Assembly (NCBI RefSeq): GCF_008831285.2
Contig: NC_045150.1
Span: forward strand, 7,390,001 to 7,454,000
Source of the DNA: Nymphaea colorata
Taxonomy: Eukaryota; Streptophyta; Magnoliopsida; Nymphaeales; Nymphaeaceae
Direction: 5' to 3'
Length of the DNA: 64,000 nucleotides
The translations under genes and the position numbers were made by a program. The number at the start of each line of letters is the position of its first letter. The first letter of the stretch is position 1. Below the pieces are notes generated by a model. That model saw only the letters and a list, made by a program, of their open reading frames with translations, searched no databases and had not been told where the DNA came from. Below, in pieces: positions 24,979 to 36,850 of the stretch.

Positions 24979-27900
24979 TCAAGAGTGTACACTCGATCTT
25001 CGGATGCTTAGTAAGGCCTTTAGAAGGCTTCTACTTTTCTTGAGCTGTTGTTCACCTTCAATCTTGGAATCTATATCAGCATTCAAATTCATTGATGCTG
25101 ATCTTTGAGACCTCGAAGGCCACTGCAGAAAACATCGACCTTAATTAGATGTAACTCAATAGACAATACGATCAGGAGCTAACTTTGTTGAATTCATGGC
25201 ACTCCATGAAAGCACAGAACATTAAGAAGATGCAACGGGAACAAGCTTATGACAGTCTAGTATGCTACACGCATAAGAAGAAAGTATCAGATGGCACAGT
25301 AATAGTTCACCGCGATACTACCAAGGAAAAAAAAAGGTCACCAAGAGATGCACACACAGAAAAATCCAGCACCAGAAGTGCAAATGATGGCAAATCACGT
25401 GAGATCGTCTCATAGGTAGAAATGCTAAACTTTATGCAGTTACAATAAGGCCAAAGAATTGATGGATGAGAGAAAATAATGACCAAGTGTTATGGAAGCA
25501 GACTATGAAAAGTTATCACTTCATAACCGATTATTACAGTTATGAAACAACAGCTGCACAAATTAAAATGTTCCTACCCAAGCCATTGGAATGATTAAGT
25601 TGTCATCTACAAGCCGATGATCTATTAGTAATTTTAACTACCTTTTCTTAAAGTTTTCAGGCCAACTATAAGAAACAGGAAATTCTGTCGACACTTTAAG
25701 ATAAAATGCTACAATAAGAACATACATAATATTATGTTACTCCAATCTTTAAAAATATAATTAAGTATTCTAGAAAGCAAGCTTCCAGTAGTCAGCATGC
25801 TGCAGATATTTGAGTCCCTCACCAAGACTCTAGTCCAAAACATGAAGCCAAGGGACGAAGGCGGTAGTACCTGCTAGAAGAATAGCAGGACAAACTTTAG
25901 GCCAGTGCATTTCTTTCCCAGTAAGATTTACTTGGAAAAGCATAATTAACCAGAACTGAAAATTGATAAACAGAGAACACTTTCTTTTATGACTAGTTTT
26001 AACAGTTGCTTGGTCAATTAATTCCTTGCTCTGATAATACCACCTGTTTAGATCAGTTGAACTATTCTTGAGTTGAAAACAAACCAGTTTAAGCCAGCCA
26101 TTTTTGTCTGAGAAAGTATTGCACAGGATCAATTATTGAAGGGACATTACCAACATAATCTTACTACTACAACTACTCTAAATAGTTGACCATGTCTCTC
26201 ATGCTACAATACACCACAAGAAAGAAATGCAAGGTCCCATTCACTAAGGGTGCATATACATTATTTAATTATATATAATCTTATGATCCTCATAGTTAAA
26301 GTACTAAACAACTAGCCTGACCCCTGACAAACCTTTGAGGTTATCATATTTCTGGCAAGTGAGCTTACCCGCTTCACTGGGTTGGATGAGATACTGGTAG
26401 CACCATTTGCTTTCTGAGAGGCAGACCGAACAAGTGAATGTGCTTTATCGAATGAAGTGCTTGTCCTCCTTTCTGCAAAAGCAGATAGCTATCTTTTAGC
26501 AAAACAGCGGCAAAAACTTATAGGTTCAATTAGTTCTAAAATACAACAAGCATCCAATGAAACCTCATTTCACAACCTGCAATGCCAAAAGCTCCAGTTC
26601 TCAGAGTAGGTGAGGAAGGGCGCGCTTTTCTGCATGGAGTTCAGGTGAAATTCAGTCAATTGGAGTACTTAAGAATGGACAATTACTCAAACATGGAATC
26701 CAGATATGTCACACAAAATGAAGCAGCAGTGTCTCCATAGCTCAATCCCTGCCACTTACATTGCTGATGAAGATCGTACTGTAGGATAGACTCCTGAGTC
26801 AAATACACAGACAGACAAGAAAATAATTGACAAAGAGGAAATTCCCATTAAAAGGTGCAAGTCTGTACAGTTAAAAGGAAAAGAAAGATGTTCAAAATGA
26901 GTATGTAAACCAAAATGAAGAGTAAAGGAAAAGTGACACTACCAGCTCGACTAGGACGGACATCATTGCTCTTCTTGACCGGAGGGAAAGCTTGAGAAAC
27001 TTCAGTGGCTTTTTCATATGCATGCAACATATTTTCTGGTAGAAAGGAATTGGGAAACAAAATTAATACCACCTTCTTTCTCCATAATATGGCTGGAAAA
27101 TTAGTGCTTTTGGCGGAACTATACATTATAAGCAACAGAATATAACATAAAGAATAAGCAGATAAATGAAAATAAGCTATTTACTTGGTAACACATAATG
27201 CTTGTGATGCACAGGGTACTTAATGCTGATTTGCTGCTGAACAAGGCCCTCCAGATCAGTAAACTGTTGGCACATCTCAAGTCTCTACAGCAACAGAGGG
27301 AACAAATGCATAAATAAATGGACTGGAAGAATATACAGGACAATGTCCAATAGAAAGAGTACCGTGTTGTGCTTGGACAGCATAGTTCATACCTTCCTAT
27401 AGAAAATGCTAAAAAGGTCCGACCTAATATGTAGGGTCAGCAACAACGAAATAGACATCCATGAACACAGAAGATTTGCCATAATCTAACTTTCCTCACG
27501 TCAATTCATTGATGTAAACCCAACAAAATATGACTTGTAATTTGAACATTCAGCTCCTCTAATACTATTGATGGTAAATACACCACATGATTAAAAGTAA
27601 GACATACTTGTTGTATGCAAGTGATCCGCAGCTCTGCCAGAGAAAGGTGCTTCATATTCTCACTAAGAAGAGAATCAACTTTATAGGACATGGAACCCAG
27701 ATGGTCAACTGTATTGACAACTGCCTTTGCCGTGTAATCCTTCAAGGTATCCACCACTCTACATATCCAATGACAAAACTGCAACCTTTTAGCCACTGAA
27801 TCTCTCAAAACACAAAAAACAAAATAAAAACTCTGTCTAAAGATCAATCAATATGGTCCATACAGCTCTTTCTTTTCATCATTTGCATAGGAGTATTCAA

Positions 27901-28982
27901 AGTACTCAGCAGCAGAGTACAATTGCGCCCTCAGTTTCTTCAAATCCTGAACAACCAAAGATTACTACCATTAAGATAATGAAGGTACAACAGTAACCAC
28001 TAACTTATCAAACTTCTTCCAAGTCTATGATCCCAGATATGTTAATCAATGGCGAGACGACTTCCTATAGATCCATCAAAAGCCAACTCTATAATTTGCT
28101 GAACCTTACGGGAACGTGCGTGAATGAGGTAAAGCCGTAAAGCACCCATTATGATTATTGTTAACATAAATAGATTCTACAAGTTCATGAGAAAGGCATT
28201 CAGAGCAATCATACACAAAATTACTGCTAATTCCAAAATATCCACTGTTAATTTCTAATAGCATATCGTAACGAATTCTCATCACTTGTGGGCGATCATG
28301 GCAGTCATCAAACAAAAAGGGGGCAGCAAAGTTTAAAGGGTTATCGATCTTACTGTAGTTTCACCAAACCAAGACAGAAATTTATTTTAACTACTAATAA
28401 AGATTATCATCATCGAATTCCCATAGGATAAGAAACAGAGCATCATACTTTTCATGCTTTTGAGAGAGAGAGAATGTATAATCCTGTCATCACCAAGAAA
28501 TCGTGGCTCTCTACCAACAAAAAAAAAAAATAACAGAAACAGAACCATCTATCAGTAGGCAAATGGGGTAACTTTGACAAAACAAAAACTAGGGAAAAAA
28601 TTTCATTCCCATTCATCGAGTAAGTCTCAAGATGTCGAGTAAACCCCCAAAAAACCTTCCATCAAAACCCGCTTTCATTTACATTTCAGACAATATCAAG
28701 TTAAAAACAAACAGAAAAAAAAAAATTATGCAACCCATTTGAACCACTAACCACAACAGAGACACACACCAAGTTTTGATGAGTCTTGCTTTTCTGCAAC
28801 ATGGGGTTGTAAAAAGAGAGATAGATGAGAGAGAGAGAGAGTACTTGGACGCTATCGAGGAACATCAAACTTTTGTGCATAGATAACTCATCATAGGTGG
28901 TGGCGGTGGCGGCGGCGGTGGTGGTAGAATCTTGGAGAGGAGGAGGAGGAGAGGCGGAAGGGGAGAGTGGCTCCATGGCCAT
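24979..28982 (-). CDS. ABIL1: ABI-like SCAR/WAVE complex subunit (ABIL1-type)
   Basis: Exons in transcription order: 28982-28845, 27946-27864, 27758-27608, 27284-27185, 27035-26943, 26793-26760, 26629-26577, 26472-26369, 25122-24979. Phases join without a break to 299 aa. ABIL proteins are the plant Abi/ABI1 counterparts in the SCAR/WAVE complex that activates Arp2/3-driven actin nucleation. Seen: Pro/Ala/Thr-rich N-terminus, then 'YDELSMHKSLMFLDSVQDLK', 'LRAQLYSAAEYFEYSY', 'DTLKDYTAKAVVNTVDHLGS' and 'PVHHKHYVLP', together the Abi homology helices at about residues 30-160. The rest is a basic Ser/Pro-rich tail with 'PSSPTLRTGAFG' ending 'KSRSLLKALLSIRRSSVHS'. I chose the first ATG, in ACCATGG context; a second ATG lies two codons later. 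Exon 6 is a 34-nt microexon required to restore the frame between exons 5 and 7. ABIL1/4-type assignment rests on remembered family sequence. Confidence 0.87.
26760..26793 (-). other. 34-nt microexon (exon 6) of the ABIL gene
   Basis: It lies between a 'ttgactcag' acceptor and a 'gtaagtgg' donor. It completes the codon left open by exon 5 (phase 1) and leaves two bases that join exon 7. Without it, exon 7 would be read in a frame that stops within about ten codons. It encodes roughly 'GVYPTVRSSSA'. Confidence 0.75.
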
Positions 28983-30880
28983 GGTGGCTGTCACAGAAGC
29001 GGCCGGAGCGCTGGCCTACTCTACCACTCCTTGTATGTGTGTGTGCAAACAACAAACGCCCATCACCTTCACCGTTCACATCAAATTTTGAAAAATCATT
29101 AAAGAAACGGTAAACAGTAAAAAAACCAATGAACCCCACCAGACTTGCATAATTACAAACGACAAAAGGAATCGGCTTGCTGATTTGATTGAATAGATTT
29201 CACTCTCCTTGGGAGGGAGGGAAACCAGACTCTCTCTCCCTCTCTGCCTCACCTTCTAGAGAGAGGAAGTCCTTTTCGTCAAGACCATGTTGGAGCAGCC
29301 GACACTGGTACATTCAACACCTTGACCGTCCATGCTTCTCACATTTTTTAATCCACAGACCTTTTTCATCAGAGCTCGTGGCAGTTTAAAAAAACAGAGT
29401 GAATTTAATGAAGGGTGCTGGGAAGCAAATTCCAGAGTGTAAAAAAATAAGACCATCCACCGAAGCGAAGATCCTCGTTAATATCCGTTTTCTGATCGGA
29501 ATAATTTTTATATTTTTGAAAGATTAAAACAACAGGGGACTCCAACATCTAAAGCTATTAAAATCCTGGAAAATTCTAAGAAGTACAACTGTAAGAATCA
29601 TCTTAAGAGAATCCTTTAGATTAAGCTTCACCTGAAAAAAGAAAAAGAAAAAAATACTAACTTTGTCAAACGATTAAAAAAAATAATTAAAAAATAGTGG
29701 GTACCAGAGTTTCTGCACCCGGTGCCTGGCAGTTTTTGCATGGATTCGATTCGAATGGATTGAACAACATTGTCTTTCTCTTATGTGTTCTACTTTGTGG
29801 TTTTGTTTTTTTGGGAAAATCAGGAAAAGGAAAAGTCTAACAAGATCGATCGGATCTTGTCCAATGTGTTTTTGTTTTTCTTTACACAAAGGAAGCACAT
29901 GTAAAAAGAAGGAACCAGCACTGGCAATTGCTGTGCCCCAAGAGAGAGGAACATCACATTCAAAAAAGTAGAAAAGAAAATATTCATGGCTGGAGAACAT
30001 AGTTTCCAGGAAACATCACAAATTTGCTGTTCTTTCTGTTGTCCTTATCTCGCATAGCTTCCTTGGATCTCACCAATTATGCTGAATGTCCTATTTTTGA
30101 CGAAATGTCTTTTTAAAATATTTTATTTTAAAATGGTACAATCTTTTGAAGGCTGCAGAAAAAAGGCCCCATTTGAATTATTTTCATTTAAGCCCCCAAC
30201 AAAAGATTATTTTCATTTAAGCCTCCCCTCATATTTTGATAGTCGCAAATTTACATGTTAACATTTTTGAAAATTTATGTTGACCCTTCTAATAATTTTG
30301 AAAAATATAGTGCATCTTCTGCCCTCTCAAGAGAAAAATCCTGGCTCTATCTCCGACTCAAGTACCCCATAAGAGTAGTATAACAAAAAAGTTAAATATA
30401 AAATTTAGTTGTGTAATTATTTATCGAGTACAAAACGTAAACTCTAATTGGTTCAAAAGAATTGTCTACTTGATTACATTTTTTTGAAGATTTAAGATTC
30501 ATGGATCTAATGTAGATTTAATGTGGTATATTTTTGTTAGTGTGGCAAATGATCAATGGTGAAATTCAATTAACTTTTTTGGATTGGGAAAAAGTCTGAT
30601 TTAAAATCAAAATGGAGAGAATCTGATCTTAAATTGGTGAACCTCAAATCCAAAGGGTTTTTAGGTAAGGGGTAATCGAACGCCTCCTAAAAACCTTTGA
30701 TAAGAAAATTCTCCTAATAAAATGAGAAAGCTAGGACAAATGGTAGGTGAAAGCAAGGAACCAGTTATGATTGAGGTGCTGATATGAATGGCCGTTGGGT
30801 AGGTGCGGGTTGGGAGGGAGCAGATCGGAAATTTACGTAGAACAAAACCATTATGATTTTCTTGAAAATTCAAGTGGAAT
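28983..30880. other. Intergenic region upstream of the ABIL gene
   Basis: It includes the ABIL promoter and leader, which I could not delimit; a TATA-like word is not obvious. A 'tttaagcc...ctggctctatctccgact' repeat fragment lies at about 30150-30350. No open frame in the stretch resembles a protein family. Confidence 0.5.
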
Positions 30881-30892
30881 TTTTGAGAGGAG

Positions 30893-30956
30893 TAGTGTAT
30901 AGTTGGTCGGCTTGAGTGTCGGGCTGACAGCGCGTCTTCAATTCGATTCCTATGGG
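30893..30956. repeat. Possible tRNA-derived SINE fragment interrupted by a MITE
   Basis: The stretch reads 'tagttggtcggcttgagtgtc' and, about 35 bp later, 'aattcgattcc', which resemble a degenerate pol III A box and a good B box (TTCGATTCC). A MITE is inserted right after the B box. The sequence resuming at 31434 would be the SINE body. I see no poly-A tail or flanking duplication, so this is tentative. Confidence 0.3.
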
Positions 30957-31425
30957 TAGGGGTGAACACGAGCCAAGTCAAGCTTGAGTTCAATCAGCTT
31001 GAACTCGGCTCGACTAATGAAACCTCAAGCTCAAGAATAGCTCGACAGATGCAGCTTGAGCTTGACTCAGCAGTTACATGTTGAGCACGAGCTCGACTCG
31101 ATTGAGGTTTGACAAACTAGTTTGAATAAATTTGATATTCAACATTACATGTTGAGCTCGAGCTCGACTCGAGTAAGGCTCGACAAACTCTTAAACTCAT
31201 TGAATATATCGACTTGATTAAGGCTCGACAAACTCGATTAAGGCTCGAGTTCAAATCGGCAGTTACGTGTTGAGGTTGAAGTCGATTCGATTATTGAACA
31301 AATTGACTTATAAACTCGAGCTCGACTCGTTAAGCAAATGACTCGGCTCGAACTCGTTCACGAGCCGAGCTTTAACGAGTTAAGGTCGGGTAACTCGACT
31401 TGTTGTTTACCCTTACCTATGGGTG
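30957..31425. mobile_element. hAT-type MITE with perfect 8-bp target-site duplication
   Basis: CCTATGGG stands at 30949-30956 and again at 31426-31433. Between them the element starts TAGGGGTGAACACG and ends, reverse-complemented, TAAGGGTAAACAAC, so the terminal inverted repeat is about 12 bp with two mismatches. The 469-bp interior is made of 'gagctcgactcg' and 'aagcttgag' words and encodes nothing. An 8-bp duplication and this end sequence are typical of hAT elements. Confidence 0.85.
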
Positions 31426-31433
31426 TTACTTTT

Positions 31434-34400
31434 TTGTATTGGAAACAGTGACATGCACGACACTCAAATTAAAGAATGTATCGTAAAATTGTCGAGCTTT
31501 CCAAACAACCTAACCTTGAGAATAGAGGAAAGAAAGGTGGCTTCACCTTTGCAAAGCAAAAAATCCAAGTGGAATTACAAAAACCCTCTAATAAATTGCA
31601 AAATGAAGATTTCCATATCCAAAATTTAAAGGGTTATGATCAGGTGGAGCTGATGGTGAAGGGACAGTGACCTTGGGGTGACGTTAGTAATAGTAATTTA
31701 ATGAACCAAACAAGCTTTATTTGGATTCTGTCATTTTGATGAACCCATGTTTTTTATTGGGAGAGTGACTTCCTCTTTTTATATCAGTTATTTGTACATG
31801 CGTTCGAATGCTTAACCCTATTAAAAAAATTTCTTAACCCCGAAATGAGTATCAGCTCAGAAAAAAGGAAGTTGTAAACTATAATGAGGTGCGCACACAT
31901 GATGAAATGAGGTACGCACACACACCAACTTACAAGGCAAGTTAAGCTTATTAATGCCTACTTGATTCATTTATAATTTAAAATCCAGGTTAATGGGGAC
32001 AATCATGGCAAATAGTAAACTATAAGAGTGAGCACCGTGGAATCTCTCTCTCTCTCTCTCCATATATATATATATATATAGATAGATAGATATATATATA
32101 TATATATAGGGTAGACACTTAAATGTTGTGTTAATGAAAAACAATATCATCTCTTGATCATTTTCAGATTTATAGTTGAAAGGAAAACAAAGAGATAGAG
32201 ATGTGAACTAATAATAAATGACAACTATCTCTCTTTATCTTTTTCTCATTGTTTTTCTTTCAATAATGATCAAAAACTTATACATCTTAGCATTTAATTG
32301 TGGTGGTGATGGTTGTGAAGGGGAGCAGTTGTGGTGGCAGCTAGGTTTTAAATGGGTAGTATTTAGTTTCAGAGCTTTGCCAATCTTTCGATTGTATGAT
32401 ATGGATTCTAATATATTGAGCTGCCTCGAATTCAATACCTGTTGGCCCAGTCGGAGAATTGACAGGGACCAGTGCATAATTTTCAAAATAGTTATGGGGA
32501 CCAAATCAAAATTTTGAAAAATTTCATGCGGTAAAAGTTAATTATTCAAAAACTGACTTGGACCCCAGCGGGGTTTTTCCAAAGAAACTGTGGAAGAATG
32601 TTGGTGACGTTGGGCCACATGAAATGGACGCTCACTTCGATGGAAGGAACTGTACATATGATCATCGCTTTCTAGGGAAAAATGTTTCGCTTATGTTAAA
32701 GCGGTTTGGTTGATCAATTCCATTTGTTTGTCTAACTTTTTGAACAACTTTGAAGGATTATTCAATTCTAGACTTGCTTTCAAGCAGCAGCAGCAGCAGC
32801 AGCAGTAAAGAATCTCGTGAAAGTTACTCTTCCATCTTCAAACGCTCCTACATCTTTTGCTTTGGCCACTTGCACAAAAGTCGCACCGCACCGTGATGGT
32901 GTTGGACAGCCACAACGCGCCAATCCATTTGCCAAACTTTGCTTCTTCTCTCTTTTGTTTGTTTTTATGGAGACAAAGTTCTTTGTTGATGATTTCTTTC
33001 TCCTGCTGTCTTTTCTTTCTACTGGTCTTGTTCTCTCCTCTCCTCCAACGTTGGTTGTGTACAAGTTCTTTTTAGGTGAGCATGCATGAGGTTAACAACT
33101 CACCGCATGAAAAAGACGTGAAGGCCCCTCTAACCTCAGCATCTTGAGCTGTAGCGGGACCTGAATGAGTTATAGTATACCCTTTAACTTGAGCGTCACA
33201 ATCCCATTTTTTAAGGTCGAGGAGATTAGCACTCACATGCATTCTACCCGCCTGCATGTGAGACGTTGTATATAGTCTCCTTTACTGGAGAAATAAAAAG
33301 TAAAGCTGGTGTAGGGCCTTTGTAGGCCCACTGTTTACATATATCCTTCCTTTTGGAGCAATACAGGTTGGAGGCCTAACCTCCATACACACCTCCAACA
33401 TGTTTTTTCAATTTGCTTAAAGAGTTGTCATTCAGTTTTTTCCTCTACATTATAATATTAAAAGAAGCTCTCTCCAAAGGGCATAGCCCAACTAGACCAC
33501 AAGGTGGAGGTTTTTTATCTCATGGCTGTTCATGTGTTACTCATCAATCCTGTAAATGGTGGTGAAGGATGTACCATAAGTCTACCATATGCATGTTGTT
33601 TTTTCCAACCTTTTGATGTGTGTCTTTGCTGTTGCAATGGATATTAGCTATTTACATTAGAGTACCTTAAGAAGTCGATTGATTGTTGTCCATTGGGACA
33701 GGACGGGCAGGACGTCATGTCCATTACACTACTGTCATGTATTCATGGACAATGGTGTTTTTTGTCCACCTTTTGATGATTTTAAGAACAAAACACTATA
33801 TTCATCTTGTACAGCGCTTGTTTTACATACATTGTTCTGTCTAACATTTGTTTTAAGAAGGATCCGCTTTCAGTTTAAAAAAAAATTTGATAATATATAT
33901 CCAATTACTACCAAATCAAACAAACGTCCAGGAGTGCGCATCTGTTTGAAGGAAAGTTTTTTAATGTAATTTTTATTAAAAGTTGAAAGAGATCCTATCT
34001 TTTGACCGTTGTAACCCTATCTATACTCAATCCTTTGCTGTTGACGTGAGATGACTTGATGTGACATTTTCTGATATAATAATTTTTAACCCTAGAACCT
34101 TAAAAGCGCATACCATTGAGAGTTTTACGATGACGGCAGTTCTCCTTAAGTAAATATTTAAAAATATAATAAAAATTCAATATGGGGTAGAAGATTACGG
34201 AAAATGTTTAAGGATATAAGAGAATTGATTAAGTGAGTGATTGTATTAGTTCTTTTTTTTTTGGAGTTATCAAAAAGAAGCTTATAAAGAAATGGTAGAG
34301 ATGGATCCACCAACTTAGAAATTCCCAAGGTATGAGAGTGAGCCAAGTTGAGAAGGCAAATGATCAACATATGTCTTTCATGCTAGTTAGGATGAACTCT

Positions 34401-34700
34401 TGCCAGATGAATTTAAGATTTTTATTTTAATTATTTTTTATATTTTTTTATTAGTCAGAAGGACCTTTTGAAGTAACCTTTTTACCGATTGAGAACTGAT
34501 ATGGCTGATTTTTTTTTTTTTTTTTTTGGTGACTAAACTAAAAAATGTTCACGACTCTTAGCTACCAAAAACATCAACATTAATTCCTAATTCATACTCC
34601 AAAGTCGTCTGCGGACCCCAACTCCTTCACTTTCATGCATAAACTGGTGGGGAATCAAATTCAAACCGCATTCACTGGCCGGCCCCGTCAGGAAGCGGGT
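31434..34700. other. Intergenic region
   Basis: No gene recognised. It contains CT/AT microsatellites at about 32041-32109 and a (CAG)7 run at 32785-32805. The open frames around the CAG run (32780-33090, both strands) have no recognisable domain. Confidence 0.5.
32785..32805. repeat. (CAG)7 trinucleotide repeat
   Basis: Seven CAG units are read directly. On the minus strand an open frame of 94 codons would encode a terminal poly-Ala run from it. I do not accept that frame as a gene because it has no start context and no recognisable domain. Confidence 0.9.
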
Positions 34701-35080
34701 CAAATTTGGATTCCCATGCATGAAACATGATCCAGATCTCGCTCATGGAAAGACCCACTGGTTTGAGAATCCGAATCAAGATCCGGTCGCGTTAGACTCA
34801 ATAAATTCTCACATCTGAACCAGGTTCAAATTTGGATTCCCATGCATGAAACGTGATCCAGCTCTCGCTCATGCAGAAGACCCACTGGTTTGAGAATCCG
34901 AATCAAGATCCGGTCGCGTTAGACTCAATAAATTCTCACATCTGAACCAGGTTCAAATTTGGATTCCCATGCATGAAACGTGATCCAGATCTCGCTCATG
35001 CAGAAGACCCACTGGTTTGAGAATCCGAATCAAGATCCGGTCGTGTTAGACTCAATAAATTCCCACATCTAAACCAAATC
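34701..35080. repeat. Three-copy tandem repeat, 126-127 bp unit
   Basis: The word 'caaatttggattcccatgca' recurs at 34701, 34827 and 34954. Units contain 'ctcgctcatg', 'cactggtttgagaatccg' and 'ggtcgcgttagactc'. The first two units differ by a 1-bp indel, and the third diverges at its end. High identity suggests recent expansion. No open frame spans all copies. Confidence 0.93.
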
Positions 35081-35419
35081 CAAGACATTTATGCTTTCGA
35101 TCTCCCACCCATGTGACGTGCTCCCCAGCTCAACGCAGGAAGCATCAAGTCGTTAACAACCTGGAGCCCACCAGCATGCGGCCCAGATCTGATTTAAGAT
35201 CTGGATCTGGACCTGGATCCTTAACTGATACGTGTAAAGAATGAGAAAATCAAACAAGGACCTACGGCTGAGTCATAAAACCTAGCGATCTGGCAACTCT
35301 GGGCCATAGTCCAGATGTCCTCTCTCTCTCTCTCTCTCGTTTTTCTGCCTGACCTTTTTGGTATCATGGTACATATTTTTGTTCGATCGGATGCAGAGGA
35401 CAGTTATCATACTAAATCT

Positions 35420-35450
35420 GGATCCGGATCCGGATCCGGATCCGGATCGG
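35420..35450. repeat. (GGATCC)n short tandem repeat
   Basis: About five GGATCC units run in a row, each a BamHI-like palindrome. They follow the 126-bp array, whose sequence also contains 'gatccgg', so the two may be related. Confidence 0.9.
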
Positions 35451-35769
35451 ATACTCATTTAGACTCGCTCGGCTCTATGACATAAAACCGGTTCACCTAG
35501 TAACTGAAGCCGGTTCACCAAAATAAGGTAAAACATGTATTATAATTTTTGTTTACTGTTCATCGAGTCACCATCTCGTTCATCTTATGGGCTTATCTTG
35601 TGTCATGAACAAGGTGCCAATGTCTCATCTTTTATACTTATACCGTGTCATCAATGCTGAAATATAATAAGAAGTGGCAAGTTTTTCTTTAGACGATATT
35701 AGAATGCAAATTATGTGTGTTCTTTCTCTGGATTTTCTGTTTCAAAGAAACCAATTAAATGAGTTAACA

Positions 35770-35886
35770 GAAATGAGTTAAATGGATTAAGTGAGTCGAG
35801 CTCGATGCTGTATAGTCGAGTTGAGCTCGAACCTGCTCTATCGAGCTCGACTCGAACTCGAGTTTTTTGAGTTGAATGCAGCCCTA
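35770..35886. repeat. Truncated 'CGAGCTCGA' repeat relic
   Basis: It contains 'gtcgagctcgatgc', 'gagttgagctcgaac' and 'tcgagctcgactcg', and ends 'gaatgcagccctag', whose reverse complement CTAGGGCTGCATTC resembles a hAT-type terminus. The left terminus is not recognisable, so the copy is probably broken. Confidence 0.5.
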
Positions 35887-36104
35887 GCTTCATTATTGAC
35901 TATAAGCGTCACTGGGTCATAGTTAATTAACTTCGTCACATCTGTTTAGTCCAACTAATACTAGATTATAAAGCTCCTTTTTATGTTAACACTAACTTTT
36001 GATTATGACTCAAAAAGGAATCGTACAGCTCCGGTCCCATCTGAAAGAACTGAAAATTTCTCTCATTTCCCACAATCCGTGGTCAATACTTCCTCACTAC
36101 CATC

Positions 36105-36850
36105 AGTAGCTCTTGTAAGTGGTGTGGGCCAATGCCCACACCAGCCCTTGGAATATCTTATTGTGACGTAGCTGAACCAAGGTTCAGCCATATGTTGTGT
36201 CTACGCCAAAATTAGGTCAGTGCCCCACATGTACTCATCCCACTACGCCACAAGCTGGCTAGCCCATCAATAGCAGAGCTACTGTGTAACTGGTGTGCCC
36301 ACACCAGGCCTCGAAATATCTTATTGTGATTGAGCTGAACCTAGGTTCAGCCATATGTTGAGTCTACGTCAGAATTAGGTTAGTGCCCTACATATACTCA
36401 TCCTACTACATCATAGGCTTACTAGTCCATCAATAGCAGAGCTACTGTGTAACTGGTGTAGGCCAATGCCCACACCAGGCCTCGAAATATCTTATTGTGA
36501 TTGAGCTGAACCTAGGTTCAACCATATGTTGAGTCTACGCCAGAATTAGGTTAGTGCCCTACATATACTCATCCTACTACGTCATAGGCTTGCTAGTCCA
36601 TCAGTAGCAGAGCTACTGTGTAACTGGTGTGGGCCACTGCCCACACTAGGCCTCGAATATCTTATTCAAACTGAGCTGAACCTAGGTTCGGCCATACATT
36701 GTGTCTACACCAAAATTAGGTAGGTGCCCCACATGTAGTTATCCTACTATGCCAGAGGCTCGCTAGTGCCCCACATGTACTGATCCTACTACGCCAGAGA
36801 CTCGCTAGTGCCCCTTAGCCAAAATGTTCTGGCTGTGCCGCTACCTATCA
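36105..36850. repeat. Tandem array, about 171-bp unit, four copies
   Basis: Units begin near 'gtaactggtgtgggccaatg' and contain 'ctcgaaatatcttattgtg', 'gagctgaacctaggttcag' and 'taggcttgctagtccatcaa'. Reference points ('cagg/gcc') fall at 36141, 36304, 36475 and 36646, giving periods of 163, 171 and 171 bp; the shorter one lacks 8 bp in 'gtgggccaat'. The array ends with two short partial repeats ('gtgccccacatgta...') and 'ctggctgtgccgctac', the end word of the dispersed repeat family seen elsewhere in the window. Confidence 0.92.

Noticed and set aside
32780-33089. Frames of 90-94 codons around the (CAG)7 run
   Set aside because: The poly-Ala or Gln run comes from the repeat, and the rest shows no conserved motif.
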